A stretch of 64,000 bases of DNA from UBA5859 sp041940025 (GCA_041940025.1 JBGTSY010000006.1:62001-126000), one strand, 5' to 3'. Positions 26,843 to 35,420 are shown, numbered from the stretch's first letter. Numbers and translations are program-made. Notes: generated from the sequence alone by a model not told the origin.

Positions 26843-27988
26843 ATGAGATGGATCTGGCAACAACTCGATTGGCCCGATTTCCGCTACGACGAGCATGCTC
26901 TCGAACACCGGGAACTTGAATTTCGCCTGAACTCAGAGCGTCTGGCGGGCAGCTTTGATGCACTTCCTATGGCATCTAAAGAGGATGCCACGATCGACTT
27001 AATGCTTTCCGAGGCCATCAAAACCAGTGCGATCGAGGGCGAGGATCTGGACAGGGAATCTGTCAGGTCTTCGCTACTTTCTTTGATTACATCCGATACG
27101 CTGCCGGACATCTCAGACCACAAAGCAGCCGGAGCAGCTTCGCTGCTAGTAGACGTTCGCAAGAACTGGCAAACATCTTTGACGCATGAACTGCTGGGCA
27201 AGTGGCAAACCATGGCTGTCCCGGAACAGCGCTACACGCCTATTCTGCGAGGCGCATACCGCAACGATCCTTCCCCAATGCAAATAGTGAGCGGGCCTTA
27301 CGGTCGGGAAAAGGTTCACTATGAGGCCCCACCAGCGGCTCGGGTGCCTGATGAAATGGCGAAGCTTATCGAATGCTACAACCAAACCAGTCCCTTGATC
27401 GGGGATAAGACAATACCCGGGATCGCCCGAGCAGGTATTGCTCATCTCTGGTTCGAAGTGATTCATCCCTTCGATGATGGTAATGGGCGAGTTGGCAGGG
27501 CGATCGCTGACCATGCACTTTCGCAGTCTCTCGGCTATCCAACCACGGCTTGTCTTGCCACAGCAATAGAGGGAGACAAAAAATCCTATTACCTGCAGCT
27601 GGAGAAAGCCAGCCGCGGAAGCATGGATGTTAACGTTTGGCTCGATTATTTCGCTGATACAATAATCAAGGCACAGGAAATTGCCAGGGAAGAAGTGGAC
27701 TTTGTACTGGCCAAGACACGCTTCTACGAAGCCTATGGCGACCAGCTGAACGACCGCCAGGCCAGGATGGTGTCGCGGGTTTTTGCTGAAGGACGAATGG
27801 GCTTTGAAGGTGGAATCACGACCAGAAAATATGAAGCCATCACCAAGTGCCCCAATCGAACAGCCAGCCGTGATCTTTCTGATCTGGTTACCAAGGGTAT
27901 CATCATTCCGTTACCGGGTGGTGGTAGAACAACGCGATATGAGTTGACGATTGTTAAACCGGCTCGGCCTGGTTCGACGAAGAAATAA
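26843..27988 (+). CDS. Fic-domain AMP transferase with DUF4172 domain
   Basis: The 381-residue protein starts with the DUF4172 domain (WIWQQLDWPDFRYDE). An inhibitory-helix-like motif follows, T-S-A-I-E-G in KTSAIEGEDLDRES, matching (S/T)xxxE(G/N). The Fic core IHPFDDGNGRVGRAIADHAL has the catalytic His and the anion-binding loop. A winged-helix C-terminus ends with TRYELTIV. Fic enzymes transfer AMP to target hydroxyls, and the inhibitory Glu in the N-terminal helix makes this a self-inhibited class II type. It is the only intact gene between the two guaA-end repeats. Partners and targets are unknown. Confidence 0.9.
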   Translation: MRWIWQQLDWPDFRYDEHALEHRELEFRLNSERLAGSFDALPMASKEDATIDLMLSEAIKTSAIEGEDLDRESVRSSLLSLITSDTLPDISDHKAAGAASLLVDVRKNWQTSLTHELLGKWQTMAVPEQRYTPILRGAYRNDPSPMQIVSGPYGREKVHYEAPPAARVPDEMAKLIECYNQTSPLIGDKTIPGIARAGIAHLWFEVIHPFDDGNGRVGRAIADHALSQSLGYPTTACLATAIEGDKKSYYLQLEKASRGSMDVNVWLDYFADTIIKAQEIAREEVDFVLAKTRFYEAYGDQLNDRQARMVSRVFAEGRMGFEGGITTRKYEAITKCPNRTASRDLSDLVTKGIIIPLPGGGRTTRYELTIVKPARPGSTKK

Positions 27989-28119
27989 TTTACCGTGTGA
28001 GTCGGTGATTTTTGTGTCGATTAGCAGGAATCACTGAGCATGGTATTTTTCATGGCATTGTTAATTGTTAGGGAAATAACTCATTGAAAATAAAAGATAA
28101 AAATGGCTTATTTACAATC

Positions 28120-28132
28120 GAGTGGGAGTGAC
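28120..28132 (+). repeat. Right att-like repeat (copy of the guaA 3' end)
   Basis: GAGTGGGAGTGAC identical to the guaA end, preceded by ATC in place of ATA. It opens a second copy of the post-guaA unit, including the 32-bp identical stretch at 28170-28201. The 27989-28378 interval holds no gene apart from these repeats and the decayed fic promoter. Confidence 0.75.
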
Positions 28133-28378
28133 GAAGATCGATAACATATTGAATAAATAAAAATCATTCAATTGATAATATAATCTGCATCATCAATGGT
28201 AGTTCCCGTGCGCTGCAACACAAAAACCAGCGGTACCGTGAGAGGTGAATTTAATCAGTCATCGTAGTTTGTGAGCGCCAATCAGTTGCGAGTTCTTGAT
28301 CGAGGATGGCGTTATTGCGGGCTATAATCGCGCCATATGCAAATATAATATAGCGTGAATAAGTACTACAATCACGCC

Positions 28379-28600
28379 ATGAGATAGATCTGGCTACAAC
28401 CCGATTGGCCCGATTTCCGCTACGACGAGCATGCTCTCGAACACCGGGAACTTGAATTTCGCCTGAACTCAGACCACAAAGCAGCCGGAGCAGCTTCACT
28501 GCTGGTAGACGTTCGCAAGAACTGGCAAACATCTCTGACGCATGAACTGCTGGGCAAGTGGCAAACCATGGCTATCCCGGAACAGCGCTACACGCCTATC
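28379..28600 (+). pseudogene. Second fic copy, decayed
   Basis: The sequence parallels the start of the intact fic. Codon 3 is TAG instead of TGG (28385-28387). A 180-bp internal segment is missing between two CTCAGA repeats (26932 and 27112 in the intact gene; single copy at 28468). Homology stops at about 28600 after ACACGCCTAT, where a transposase fragment begins. It is dead by nonsense, deletion and truncation. Confidence 0.9.
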
Positions 28601-28601
28601 T

Positions 28602-28743
28602 GGTGTTTGTCGCAGGACTGCTTTAGCGTATGCAGATAAAAACGATAGTCTTCGTCGGCGTAGAAAATCGGATCGCGATCATCGCCCCAAACGATGACAT
28701 GTTGTGGTTGTCCAGGAATAACACAGCGAGGTTGGCGCAGCAC
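28602..28743 (-). pseudogene. RAYT (Y1) transposase, N-terminal fragment
   Basis: The minus frame reads LRQPRCVIPGQPQHVIVWGD, then DRDPIFYADEDYRFYLHTLK. This matches the opening of REP-associated tyrosine transposases (RQPRxVIPGxPHHVxxRGxxR, then F-x-x-x-DYxxYL). The catalytic HUH position has QHV. Only about 47 residues remain, cut by the fic remnant, and the ATG is lost. Confidence 0.75.
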
Positions 28744-28867
28744 GGTTCCAGCGCTATTAAATAAAAAACAAGGATACTTAATAAAGCGCGTCAATCGATC
28801 GAGTCTGACTCTATTGATTTTTCTTCCTATACTCCGCTCAAAAAATCTGAGGGTAAGTGTGTGTCGG

Positions 28868-29278
28868 TCATAGCAGTTCTGTTTCAATCCTGTGCTTCAG
28901 TACGGCAAATGCTTCATCAAAGGCCGCGTTAATCTCCTCATCCGTGCCGGTGGCTTTGGCTGGATCAGGCGTGCTCCAGTGCAGCTTTTCATGGTTGCCC
29001 AGAAAGGCCGGGCAGCTTTCGGCTGCTGCCGCATCGCAGACGGTGATCACCAGATCGAAATGCTGGCCATCAAATTCATCCCATGACTTGCTAGTAGGGT
29101 TGCTGATACCCAAGCCGTGCCGCTCCAGTGTCTCAATGGATTTCGGATGCACATAGCCAGCCGGGTGACTGCCGGCGCTTACCGCTTCATATCTTCTTGC
29201 GCCGAGCGCATTGATAAGCGCTTCCGCCATAATAGAACGGCAGGAATTGCCGGTACACAGGACAAGAACACGTTTCAT
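28868..29278 (-). CDS. arsC: Arsenate reductase, thioredoxin-coupled type
   Basis: The product is 136 residues from ATG 29278. The LMW-phosphatase P-loop VLCTGNSCRS carries the nucleophile Cys8 and Cys13 side by side. The downstream redox pair is VCDAAAAESCPAF. The Asp general acid is in STPDPAKA. These mark the thioredoxin-linked ArsC family that reduces arsenate to arsenite. It is the third gene of arsR-arsI-arsC, with its ATG overlapping the arsI stop (TGATG). No arsenite efflux gene (arsB or acr3) is present to remove the product. Confidence 0.92.
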   Translation of the reverse strand: MKRVLVLCTGNSCRSIMAEALINALGARRYEAVSAGSHPAGYVHPKSIETLERHGLGISNPTSKSWDEFDGQHFDLVITVCDAAAAESCPAFLGNHEKLHWSTPDPAKATGTDEEINAAFDEAFAVLKHRIETELL

Positions 29279-29715
29279 CAGCAGCAACTACCAGTAGATT
29301 CTGCTTTGGGCGCACAGCAGGCGCCACTTTCTGCCGGTGCATCATTGAAAAATTCAGCCTCTGCCATTGTCTGATAGGTTTCCCAGGCAATGCCGTTGGG
29401 GTCTTGCACCCAGAGCTTATCGGACTTGGCATAGCAGCAGGTAGTTTCACCTTCATCAAAGGTTGATAAGTCTGCCTGCTTGATACGCTCGCGCAGCGCC
29501 GCCATTTCAGATTCATCTTCGGCCTGAATGCCTAAGTGATCCACTCCCGGCTTGGCACTCCGCGAAGATATTGCAAAATTGATATGTGGATCATCCAGCA
29601 TCCACTTGGCATAGTCCGGTTTTAGCTTGCTCGGTTCAGTGCCAAACAGGGCTGAATAGAATTTCGTGGATTGTTTCAGATCGTCCACGGCGATATGTAT
29701 GTGCAGACGTTTCAT
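29278..29715 (-). CDS. arsI: ArsI/CadI-type VOC metalloenzyme
   Basis: The product is 145 residues from ATG 29715. The vicinal-oxygen-chelate fold has LHIHIAVDDLKQSTKFYSALFG, DHLGIQ and the signature TTCCYAKSDKLWVQDPNG. The vicinal Cys pair is the trivalent-arsenic-binding feature of ArsI C-As lyases. A Cys-rich tail follows (SGACCAPKAESTGSCC). ArsI cleaves methyl groups from trivalent organoarsenicals using Fe(II) and oxygen. It overlaps arsR by four bases (ATGA). Cadmium-binding CadI-like function cannot be excluded. Confidence 0.88.
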   Translation of the reverse strand: MKRLHIHIAVDDLKQSTKFYSALFGTEPSKLKPDYAKWMLDDPHINFAISSRSAKPGVDHLGIQAEDESEMAALRERIKQADLSTFDEGETTCCYAKSDKLWVQDPNGIAWETYQTMAEAEFFNDAPAESGACCAPKAESTGSCC

Positions 29716-30074
29716 GAGCAGCACTCCTTTTCTGTAAAAAATTCGATAATCTCTTTTGTCCCACTGGCATCCACGCGGCAGGATACTTGGTCACCGCTAC
29801 AGCAATTCTCGACCATGAAGTGCATCAATTCCCGGATACGCTCGAAGCTGGCGGTGTAGATGATTTTGCGTCCTTCTTTCTGGGACGCGATCAGACCAGC
29901 CTCGGTCAAATGCGTCAGATGAAAGGACAGCGAGTTATGCGCGATCCCCAACCGGTTGCTAATCATTCCGGCAGGCAGGCCGGATGGCCCGGCTTCCACC
30001 AGTATCTTGAATGCTTGCAGCCTTGTTTTCTGTGCGAGCGCGGAAAATGCGCCGATAGCCTGTTCCAAGTTCAT
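29712..30074 (-). CDS. arsR: ArsR/SmtB-family repressor
   Basis: The 120-residue protein has a winged helix (AQKTRLQAFKILVEAG, GIAHNSLSFHLTHLTEAGLI, RKIIYTASFERIRELMHF). C-terminal thiols in VENCCSGDQVSC and a final ECCS are probably the arsenic-sensing site, as in C-terminal-site ArsR types. It is the first gene of the operon. The upstream promoter leaves almost no leader, so the message may be leaderless. Confidence 0.92.
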   Translation of the reverse strand: MNLEQAIGAFSALAQKTRLQAFKILVEAGPSGLPAGMISNRLGIAHNSLSFHLTHLTEAGLIASQKEGRKIIYTASFERIRELMHFMVENCCSGDQVSCRVDASGTKEIIEFFTEKECCS

Positions 30075-30083
30075 ATGTCGAAT

Positions 30084-30109
30084 ATGATAGACAAATCATA
30101 ATATGTCAA
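30084..30109 (-). promoter_or_regulatory. arsR promoter and operator-like dyad
   Basis: On the minus strand: -35 TTGACA (30104-30109), a 17-base spacer, -10 CATATT (30081-30086), then only six bases to the ATG. ATGAT (30084-30088) and ATCAT (30095-30099) form a dyad between the boxes, a suitable ArsR operator. No Shine-Dalgarno sequence can fit. Confidence 0.65.
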
Positions 30110-30388
30110 TAGTTATCGACAGATAAGCTGACGCGATATGTTCCCGTTCGATAACATTAAAAGGCGGTGTAGTATGACTCCTGAGTAGCTGGGCAACATT
30201 GTCCGCGAGATGAGAAAGCAGCTTGTTTTGAACCAAAACGTATCACTGAACCTGTCATGGTGGAGTACGGACAGAAAAACCACATTGCTTGGAGATCTAG
30301 ATCTCGGTGTGTCTCTCTCGAAAGATACCTAAGGCCCTGGCGCTTGAATAGACGGGACAAGTTGCTCATTTATTTAGTAAAGGTTGAC

Positions 30389-30473
30389 GTGACTGCCTCT
30401 GAACCTTAACCGTGACACAGCTTGAATCCTTCAAGTAAGCTCGATCAACGTGATTGGACAGGTTCAGAGTCAC
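30389..30473. repeat. Nested inverted repeats in the ars-IS110 gap
   Basis: Outer arms GTGACTGCCTCTGAACCT (30389-30406) and AGGTTCAGAGTCAC (30460-30473) enclose an inner hairpin CTTGAA/TTCAAG (30421-30426, 30430-30435). A perfect palindrome GAGATCTAGATCTC lies at 30292-30305. The 30110-30600 stretch holds no recognised gene; these may be mobile-element end structures. Confidence 0.5.
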
Positions 30474-30601
30474 GGACAATGTTCTAGTACGTCGATTAAT
30501 AATAGAAACGACAGATGCTCAATAGATGTTTGTGTGGGACCACGGCTGTTATACAGAGTAACTTGTACGCAGTCGTTGCTTAACGTTGACGTTTATTTAA
30601 A

Positions 30602-31350
30602 ATCAATCTGCAGCTGCCTTTGAGAAAAACCTTCCAGTCGCCATTGTACGCCCGGTGTTGATCCGGCAGTTCTCTCGTGCCGTTGAACAGTTAGCCAAAA
30701 CAGATAAGATTGATGCCAAGATCATTGCTCGTTTTGCAGCAGTCATGCATCCCAGGATGACACGGCAGAGAAGTAACTACCTTCAGCCAATCAAAGATCT
30801 GGTTGTACGGCATCGTCAGTTGATTCAAATACGCACCCAGGAAACCAATCGTAGCAAAGTGATGGGCGATTAGATGGAGCGGTCCTGCAACCGGATCCTG
30901 AAAGCCCTCGATAAAGAGATTCAATGGGTTGAGGACAAACTATCCACAGCCGTTGAAGCGGAACCTGCCTGGCTGGAACGCAAAGCGCTACTCGAAAGTG
31001 TTCCCGGCGTCGGTAAAGCCCTCATCTGTTCACTGCTTTCTGAAATGCCAGAACTAGGCACATTAAACAACAAGCAAATCGGCGCACTTGCCGGCCTCGC
31101 CCCCATCAATCGCGATAGCGGGAAGTCGCAAAGGAAAAGACGTATTCAGGGCGGTCGCTACAACGTCCGAACCACGCTCTACATGGCCACGCTGAGTGCC
31201 ACGCAGTGCAACCCCATTATTGGCGGTTTTTATCGTCATCTGGTTAAACAGGGTAAGTACAAAAAAGTCGCCTTAACGGCAGCAATGAGAAAGTTTTTAA
31301 CCATCCTGAATGCGATGATCCGAGATGGTCAGGAGTGGGCCTATGAATAA
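30602..31350 (+). pseudogene. IS110-family transposase remnant
   Basis: In one frame from about 30602: AAAFEKNLPVAIVRPVLIRQ, AKTDKIDAKIIARFA, an in-frame TAG at 30871-30873, then the C-terminal Transposase_20 domain. That domain includes LLESVPGVGKALICSLLSEM, IGALAGLAPINRDSG, and YMATLSATQCNPIIGGFYRH. The N-terminal DEDD catalytic start (about 70 residues) is missing, with a stop (TAA) just upstream. It is inactive by truncation and nonsense. It abuts the distal end of the integron array, where IS1111-type members of this family often insert into attC sites. Confidence 0.88.
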
Positions 31351-31464
31351 TTATTTAGCTACGGTTGAACCACAGTCGCTTGTTATATGCTTTATGTGAT
31401 TGATTTATAAGTATATTCAAATATTTCTCTTGAAATGGTGTGTATAATGACGATAATAATAAAT

Positions 31465-31512
31465 GTCGAGAGTGCGTCAACTGCACGGTGGGAGGGCAAC
31501 CTCCCACTCGAC
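31465..31512. repeat. Multi-stem structure between the IS110 remnant and the DUF3800 cassette
   Basis: GTCGA (31465-31469) pairs with TCGAC (31508-31512). Inside are a GTGC/GCAC hairpin (31472-31475, 31483-31486) and a strong 8-bp stem GTGGGAGG/CCTCCCAC (31488-31495, 31500-31507) with a GCAA tetraloop. It lies where the attC of the last cassette should be. It may be the IS right end, an RNA element, or a terminator. Confidence 0.55.
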
Positions 31513-31515
31513 GTC

Positions 31516-32268
31516 CTACCTCCAGCCCGCTTTAGGGTGCATTACCAAACCATATCCCTCAATTCTTCCCGAAGGCGATTTTCTGAATGTGGTTTCGATT
31601 TGTTTAAAAAACTTGTCGTCGCCTGCTACATATTTGCGATAAACAGCGCCAGCAACCATGTCAGCTAGCTGTATACCGATACTCCAATGAGAAGGAGCAA
31701 TGAACAACCCCTCGATTAAATTTTCATATTTCGAATAATGTTCGGCACTTTCATTAAGCAATCTTTGATGCAGAGCTTGAAGCCGTTTATCGTCTTTAGG
31801 CCCTCTGTGATCACAAACTATAATACCGTTGTTTGGTTGACCGGACTCTCTTTCGAGGTCTTGTAAATAATATTGGAATCTCTCTGTAATAGGCTTATAT
31901 GAAAACTGATATAAATCATCAGCGTTATCGACATTATTGATGTCATAGGCGGCTGGCACACTTGTCACTACCGATAATGCTTTAATCGATCTTCTTGAAG
32001 TTAGTATGGAATATATTTTTTCTCTAATTTCGTCTTTTACCGGCTGCTCCAGGTGAAGCATCGTATTTTCAGCATCCGAGTTATGCGGAGAAAAGTAGCG
32101 CCACTTTATTTCTCCGTTTATACCGTGAGCGTTTTTTATTCTATCAAGCTCATGCTTTACCGGTTTCCATACCGTATCAGGTATAATTACGCCACCAATA
32201 ACAAAATAGGCTTGTGAACTATTGGGTGGCGGAGCCGTACCAGATTCATCTATGAATAAAATTTGCAT
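31516..32268 (-). CDS. DUF3800 protein (integron cassette)
   Basis: The 250-residue protein opens with MQILFIDESGTAPPP and has an acidic set at conserved points: FIDESG, IIVCDHRGPKDD, and IGIQLADMVAGAVYRKY. This is the RNase H-like layout of DUF3800 proteins, often found in mobile or defence contexts. It reads leftward like the other cassettes and is separated from the next by an attC at 32290-32383. Its own attC is not seen on the left; the sequence changes to the IS110-linked structure right at the stop codon. Activity is unproven. Confidence 0.8.
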   Translation of the reverse strand: MQILFIDESGTAPPPNSSQAYFVIGGVIIPDTVWKPVKHELDRIKNAHGINGEIKWRYFSPHNSDAENTMLHLEQPVKDEIREKIYSILTSRRSIKALSVVTSVPAAYDINNVDNADDLYQFSYKPITERFQYYLQDLERESGQPNNGIIVCDHRGPKDDKRLQALHQRLLNESAEHYSKYENLIEGLFIAPSHWSIGIQLADMVAGAVYRKYVAGDDKFFKQIETTFRKSPSGRIEGYGLVMHPKAGWR

Positions 32269-32289
32269 TATTTTTAACCTTTAATGCAT

Positions 32290-32383
32290 ATAACGCCAAA
32301 CTCACCGGCACATGCTGCGGAGAGCGTTGTTGTGTGAAAATGGAGCGTAGCAGTAGGTGTCCGTGTGCAGTTTTTTGTTAGAA
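32290..32383 (-). repeat. attC site of the GNAT-2 cassette
   Basis: Ends TAACGCC (32290) and GTTAGAA (32377-32383) match the inverse core sites of attC, with partly complementary arms between. The GNAT-2 stop codon overlaps the right core. Confidence 0.7.
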
Positions 32384-32860
32384 GCTTAACGCATTTATCT
32401 CCCCAACAGATAGATGATAGGTAGTAAAATTTCGACCTAAAAGTTGTGTACGATGTACCTTGGTAGCCATCTTGGCGAGTGATTTGTACTTGCGCCTAGT
32501 GTCCAATAAATGGAACAGTACTTCTTTATGCCCAAGTTCGTTTGCCCACAACATGAGTGTTTTGAAAATTGGTATACCAGAACCCCAGAATCTTTGCGAA
32601 ATAACAATTGCTATTTCAAATCCGTAATCATCCGGCTGAATACCGCACCAACCGGCTAGCTCACCACCTATAGAAACCACGCGAACTTTACAGCCCTGCA
32701 TTGCATCAGTTTCAATCTTATCTTCAATCCATTCTTTAATGTTCGTGATATTGAAGCGTGGATGATCCACCAGATGTTCCCGTATAGAATCCTCGTTTAC
32801 AACGGCCATCAAATCTGTTGGATCAACTTGCTTAAAGCTCAAAAATTCAATATTGCACAT
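32378..32860 (-). CDS. GNAT acetyltransferase-like protein (integron cassette)
   Basis: The 160-residue protein has the GNAT fold order: NITNIKEWIEDKI, VRVVSIGGELAGWCGIQP (beta 4), YGFEIAIVISQRFWGSGIPI (motif A with degenerate Q/RxxGxG/A as RFWGSG), then LMLWANELGHKEVLFHLLDT. The substrate is unknown. It is the next cassette upstream of DUF3800. Its stop codon lies inside attC, as is common for compact cassettes. Confidence 0.7.
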   Translation of the reverse strand: MCNIEFLSFKQVDPTDLMAVVNEDSIREHLVDHPRFNITNIKEWIEDKIETDAMQGCKVRVVSIGGELAGWCGIQPDDYGFEIAIVISQRFWGSGIPIFKTLMLWANELGHKEVLFHLLDTRRKYKSLAKMATKVHRTQLLGRNFTTYHLSVGEINALSF

Positions 32861-32873
32861 TTGTGGAAACTTC

Positions 32874-32941
32874 TAACGCTGCCATAAATGGCGCGAGCTT
32901 GCGAGCGTCCGGCGACCGTATGGAGCGAATTTAATGGCCTT
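32874..32941 (-). repeat. attC of the GNAT-1 cassette, left part, split by the intron
   Basis: Begins TAACGCT at 32874 and shares GCGTCCGGCGACCG and GGAGCGAATTT with the attC at 37805-37879. It stops at the intron boundary near 32941. The right core TTATGC continues at about 34926-34931 after the intron. Confidence 0.7.
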
Positions 32942-34926
32942 GTGTACGCCCGACATGGGCATTAACTGATGAGGTGAAAGTCCTCTGTAGGAAAGTCACC
33001 GTTTATTAACCATCCAGTTATTAAACGTGAACTACTAGCGAAAGGCAAGGGTCACACCGTGAGGTTTGGTCTGAAGGAAGCCCGGAGCAAATCTGCGAGC
33101 GGATGAACAAGAACATCATATGAGGCATAGGCTGAAGGCGAGTCAGCAGAGCCGGCCCCGCGAAGCGCTTTGGGTCCAAGATGACGAAGCCGCGTGACTT
33201 AACGGCCACTATAAATGATGCGGTTGCGCAGAGAAAGTTAATGTTCTTATTCGGGGAGCTCTGAGAGGCAAGCATCCTGCGCTTACGCTACGGAGACTAC
33301 CAGTAAGAGACTGGTTGAACAACTCTTGGCGCGTCAACGGCTGCGATTGAACGCGAGCGAATAAGCAGCAAGCGTGCGTAAGCGGGAAGCGCTGTATTCA
33401 GCAATGAATACAGTGATCTTTCAGAGGTCAGCAGAAGTCATAGTAGCCAAATGCCCATCGTAATGGTTGGGACAGGGTGAAGGGCTGAACATTTAACCGA
33501 AGGAGGAGTCATGTCTCACTTGAACAATGGAACTACACCGACCGGTGCGTACATTGCGCAGCGTGATGACGTGCAACCCGCCTTTAACGATGATCTATTC
33601 GACAAAGTATTTGCCGCCGATAACCTCAAGCGGGCTTGGAAACAGGTTCGCGCAAACAAAGGAGCGGCGGGCGTTGATGGTTTGGATGTCAAACACTTCC
33701 TCGATTGGTGCAAAACGCATTGGCCACAATGCCAAATCCAATTGAACAATGGAAGCTATCGACCTCAACCGGTCAGGCGCGTGGAAATCAGTAAGCCGGA
33801 TGGCGGACAATGCCAACTGGGTATCCCCACTGTTCTCGATCGGGTGATTCAACAGGCCATTGCACAAATACTTTCGCCGATAGTTGACCCTACTTTTTCT
33901 CCTAATAGTTTTGGTTTTAGGCCAAACCGAGATGCTCACCAAGCGATCAAACAGGTACATGGCTTCATCAAACTAAAACGGCGTATTGCCGTGGATGTTG
34001 ATTTATCCAAGTTCTTTGATCGTGTTGACCATGACTGATTGATGTCGAAACTTGCAACCCATATTCGGGATAAACGGTTATTGGCATTAATCGGTCATTA
34101 TCTTCGAGCGGGCGTAATGGATAACGGCAAACGATTACCCAGCAAAGAAGGTGTGCCACAAGGCGGCCCTCTCTCCCCGTTACTGTCGAATATTGTACTT
34201 GATAGTCTCGATAAAGAGTTGGAGCGTCGTGGCCACCGCTTCGCCCGATACGCGGATGACTTTATTATATTAGTGAAGTCACAACGTGCGGGCGAACGCG
34301 TGCTGGCCAGTCTCTCTCGTTATCTCGCGTTACGCTTGAAGTTGGTGGTGAACAGCACCAAAAGCCGGGTGGTAAAGGTGAGCCAAAGCAAATTCTTAGG
34401 ATTTACGTTTGCTAATGGTCGCATTCAGTGGCACCCCGATAGGCTGAACCGTTTTAAACATCAGGTGCGTAGACTGACAAACCGAAACTGGGGTGTCAGT
34501 ATGCAATATCAGCTGTTTAAACTCAGTCAGTATCTGCGTGGCTGGATTAACTACTTTGGCATCGCCAGCGGTTATCAGCACTGTGTTGATCTAGATAATT
34601 GGATCAGGCGCAGAGTTCGTATGTGCTACTGGCGGCAATGGCGCAAGCCGAGAACCAAGGTTGCCAACTTGTTGAAACGTGGCGTAGCGATCCAAGCGGC
34701 GGTTGCCTGTGGTATCACAAGTAAAGGCCCTTGGCGCAGTTCCAAAACGCCGGGGATTCAACAAGCGCTGTGTAACGACTATTTGAAATCAGAAGGGTTG
34801 TTCTCGCTTCGGCAAAGATGGATCAAGGTGCATTGCCCTAACGGGTAAGTTAAATGAACCGCCGTATGCGGACCCGCTTGTACGGTGGTGTGGGGAGGGC
34901 CGGCTAGAATCCGGTCCTTACCCGAT
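32942..34926 (+). mobile_element. Group IIC-attC intron
   Basis: The 5' end reads GTGTACGCCCGACATGGGC and the 3' end has domain V-like CCGCCGTATGCGG followed by a domain VI hairpin and CCCGAT. In between is a reverse transcriptase frame. The intron lies on the strand opposite to the cassettes and splits an attC, both hallmarks of group IIC-attC introns. Boundaries are good to a few bases only. Confidence 0.85.
33511..34848 (+). pseudogene. Group II intron reverse transcriptase/maturase with in-frame stop
   Basis: Two parts are in one frame. Residues 1-175 contain RT0-RT2 (RAWKQVRANKGAAGVDGLDV, LGIPTVLDRVIQQAIAQ, FSPNSFGFRPNRDAHQA, VDVDLSKFFDRVDHD). The second part has GVPQGGPLSPLLSNIVLD, the catalytic RYADDFIIL, and the maturase X domain (LSQYLRGWINYFGIASGYQ). 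A TGA at 34036-34038 separates them, where relatives usually have a residue between HD and LMS, often Arg; CGA to TGA would explain it. The RBS GGAGGAG precedes ATG 33511. The intron may therefore be immobile unless helped in trans. Confidence 0.9.
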
Positions 34927-35414
34927 TATGCGATATCATCCTTCACCAAATCTACGGTGAACAAAGGCAGGCTCCGGCCAGGAATGCTCGCTGACTCTCT
35001 TGACCCATTTGATTTGCCACCAGCAGCCCGATAAAACTTCTCGGCGTTTGGATCTCCCTGAATAATTAATTTTTCACCACCCAGGTTTCTCGCCAGGTTC
35101 TTCGCATGATCAATCAATGCTCTACCTACCCCCTTCCCAATAAAGTTCGGCTCGACAAACAGGGCTTCTAATTCGAACTCTCGGTCGGTAAGTTTCTCAA
35201 TTGCGTAATACCCTAGTAGTTCTGAATTCTCCTCGGCAACATAGTAGTGAAGATCAGCAGATTTCAATGAACTTTCTGTAACGGTTAGTTCATCACGGCA
35301 TGCTTCCATGAACGATTGAGTATACCCCCAATAGGCCTTCGAGCGGATCGCTAATTCGGTCAGCAAATTAACTTCGTAAGTTTTAGCTTTTCTGATTGAT
35401 GGTAAATTAATCAT
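34926..35414 (-). CDS. GNAT acetyltransferase (integron cassette)
   Basis: The product is 162 residues from ATG 35414; an upstream frame enters the repeated attC and is unlikely. The acetyl-CoA fold is visible: LHYYVAEENSELLGYYAI, FELEALFVEPNFIGKGVGRAL (motif A, GKGVG) and AKNLARNLGGEKLIIQGDPNAEKFY with the typical N-A-xx-FY segment. The substrate is unknown. The stop codon falls at the junction with the intron 3' end. The gene itself is intact even though its attC is interrupted, so the cassette is probably locked unless the intron is lost. Confidence 0.85.
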   Translation of the reverse strand: MINLPSIRKAKTYEVNLLTELAIRSKAYWGYTQSFMEACRDELTVTESSLKSADLHYYVAEENSELLGYYAIEKLTDREFELEALFVEPNFIGKGVGRALIDHAKNLARNLGGEKLIIQGDPNAEKFYRAAGGKSNGSRESASIPGRSLPLFTVDLVKDDIA

Positions 35415-35420
35415 GTCGCA

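Noticed and set aside
30157..30369. Minus-strand frame of 70 codons between ars and IS110 remnant
   Set aside because: No family resemblance, no RBS, and it overlaps the palindromic element.
34926..35414. GNAT-1 inactivated by the intron
   Set aside because: The intron 3' end abuts the stop codon but leaves the full reading frame intact.
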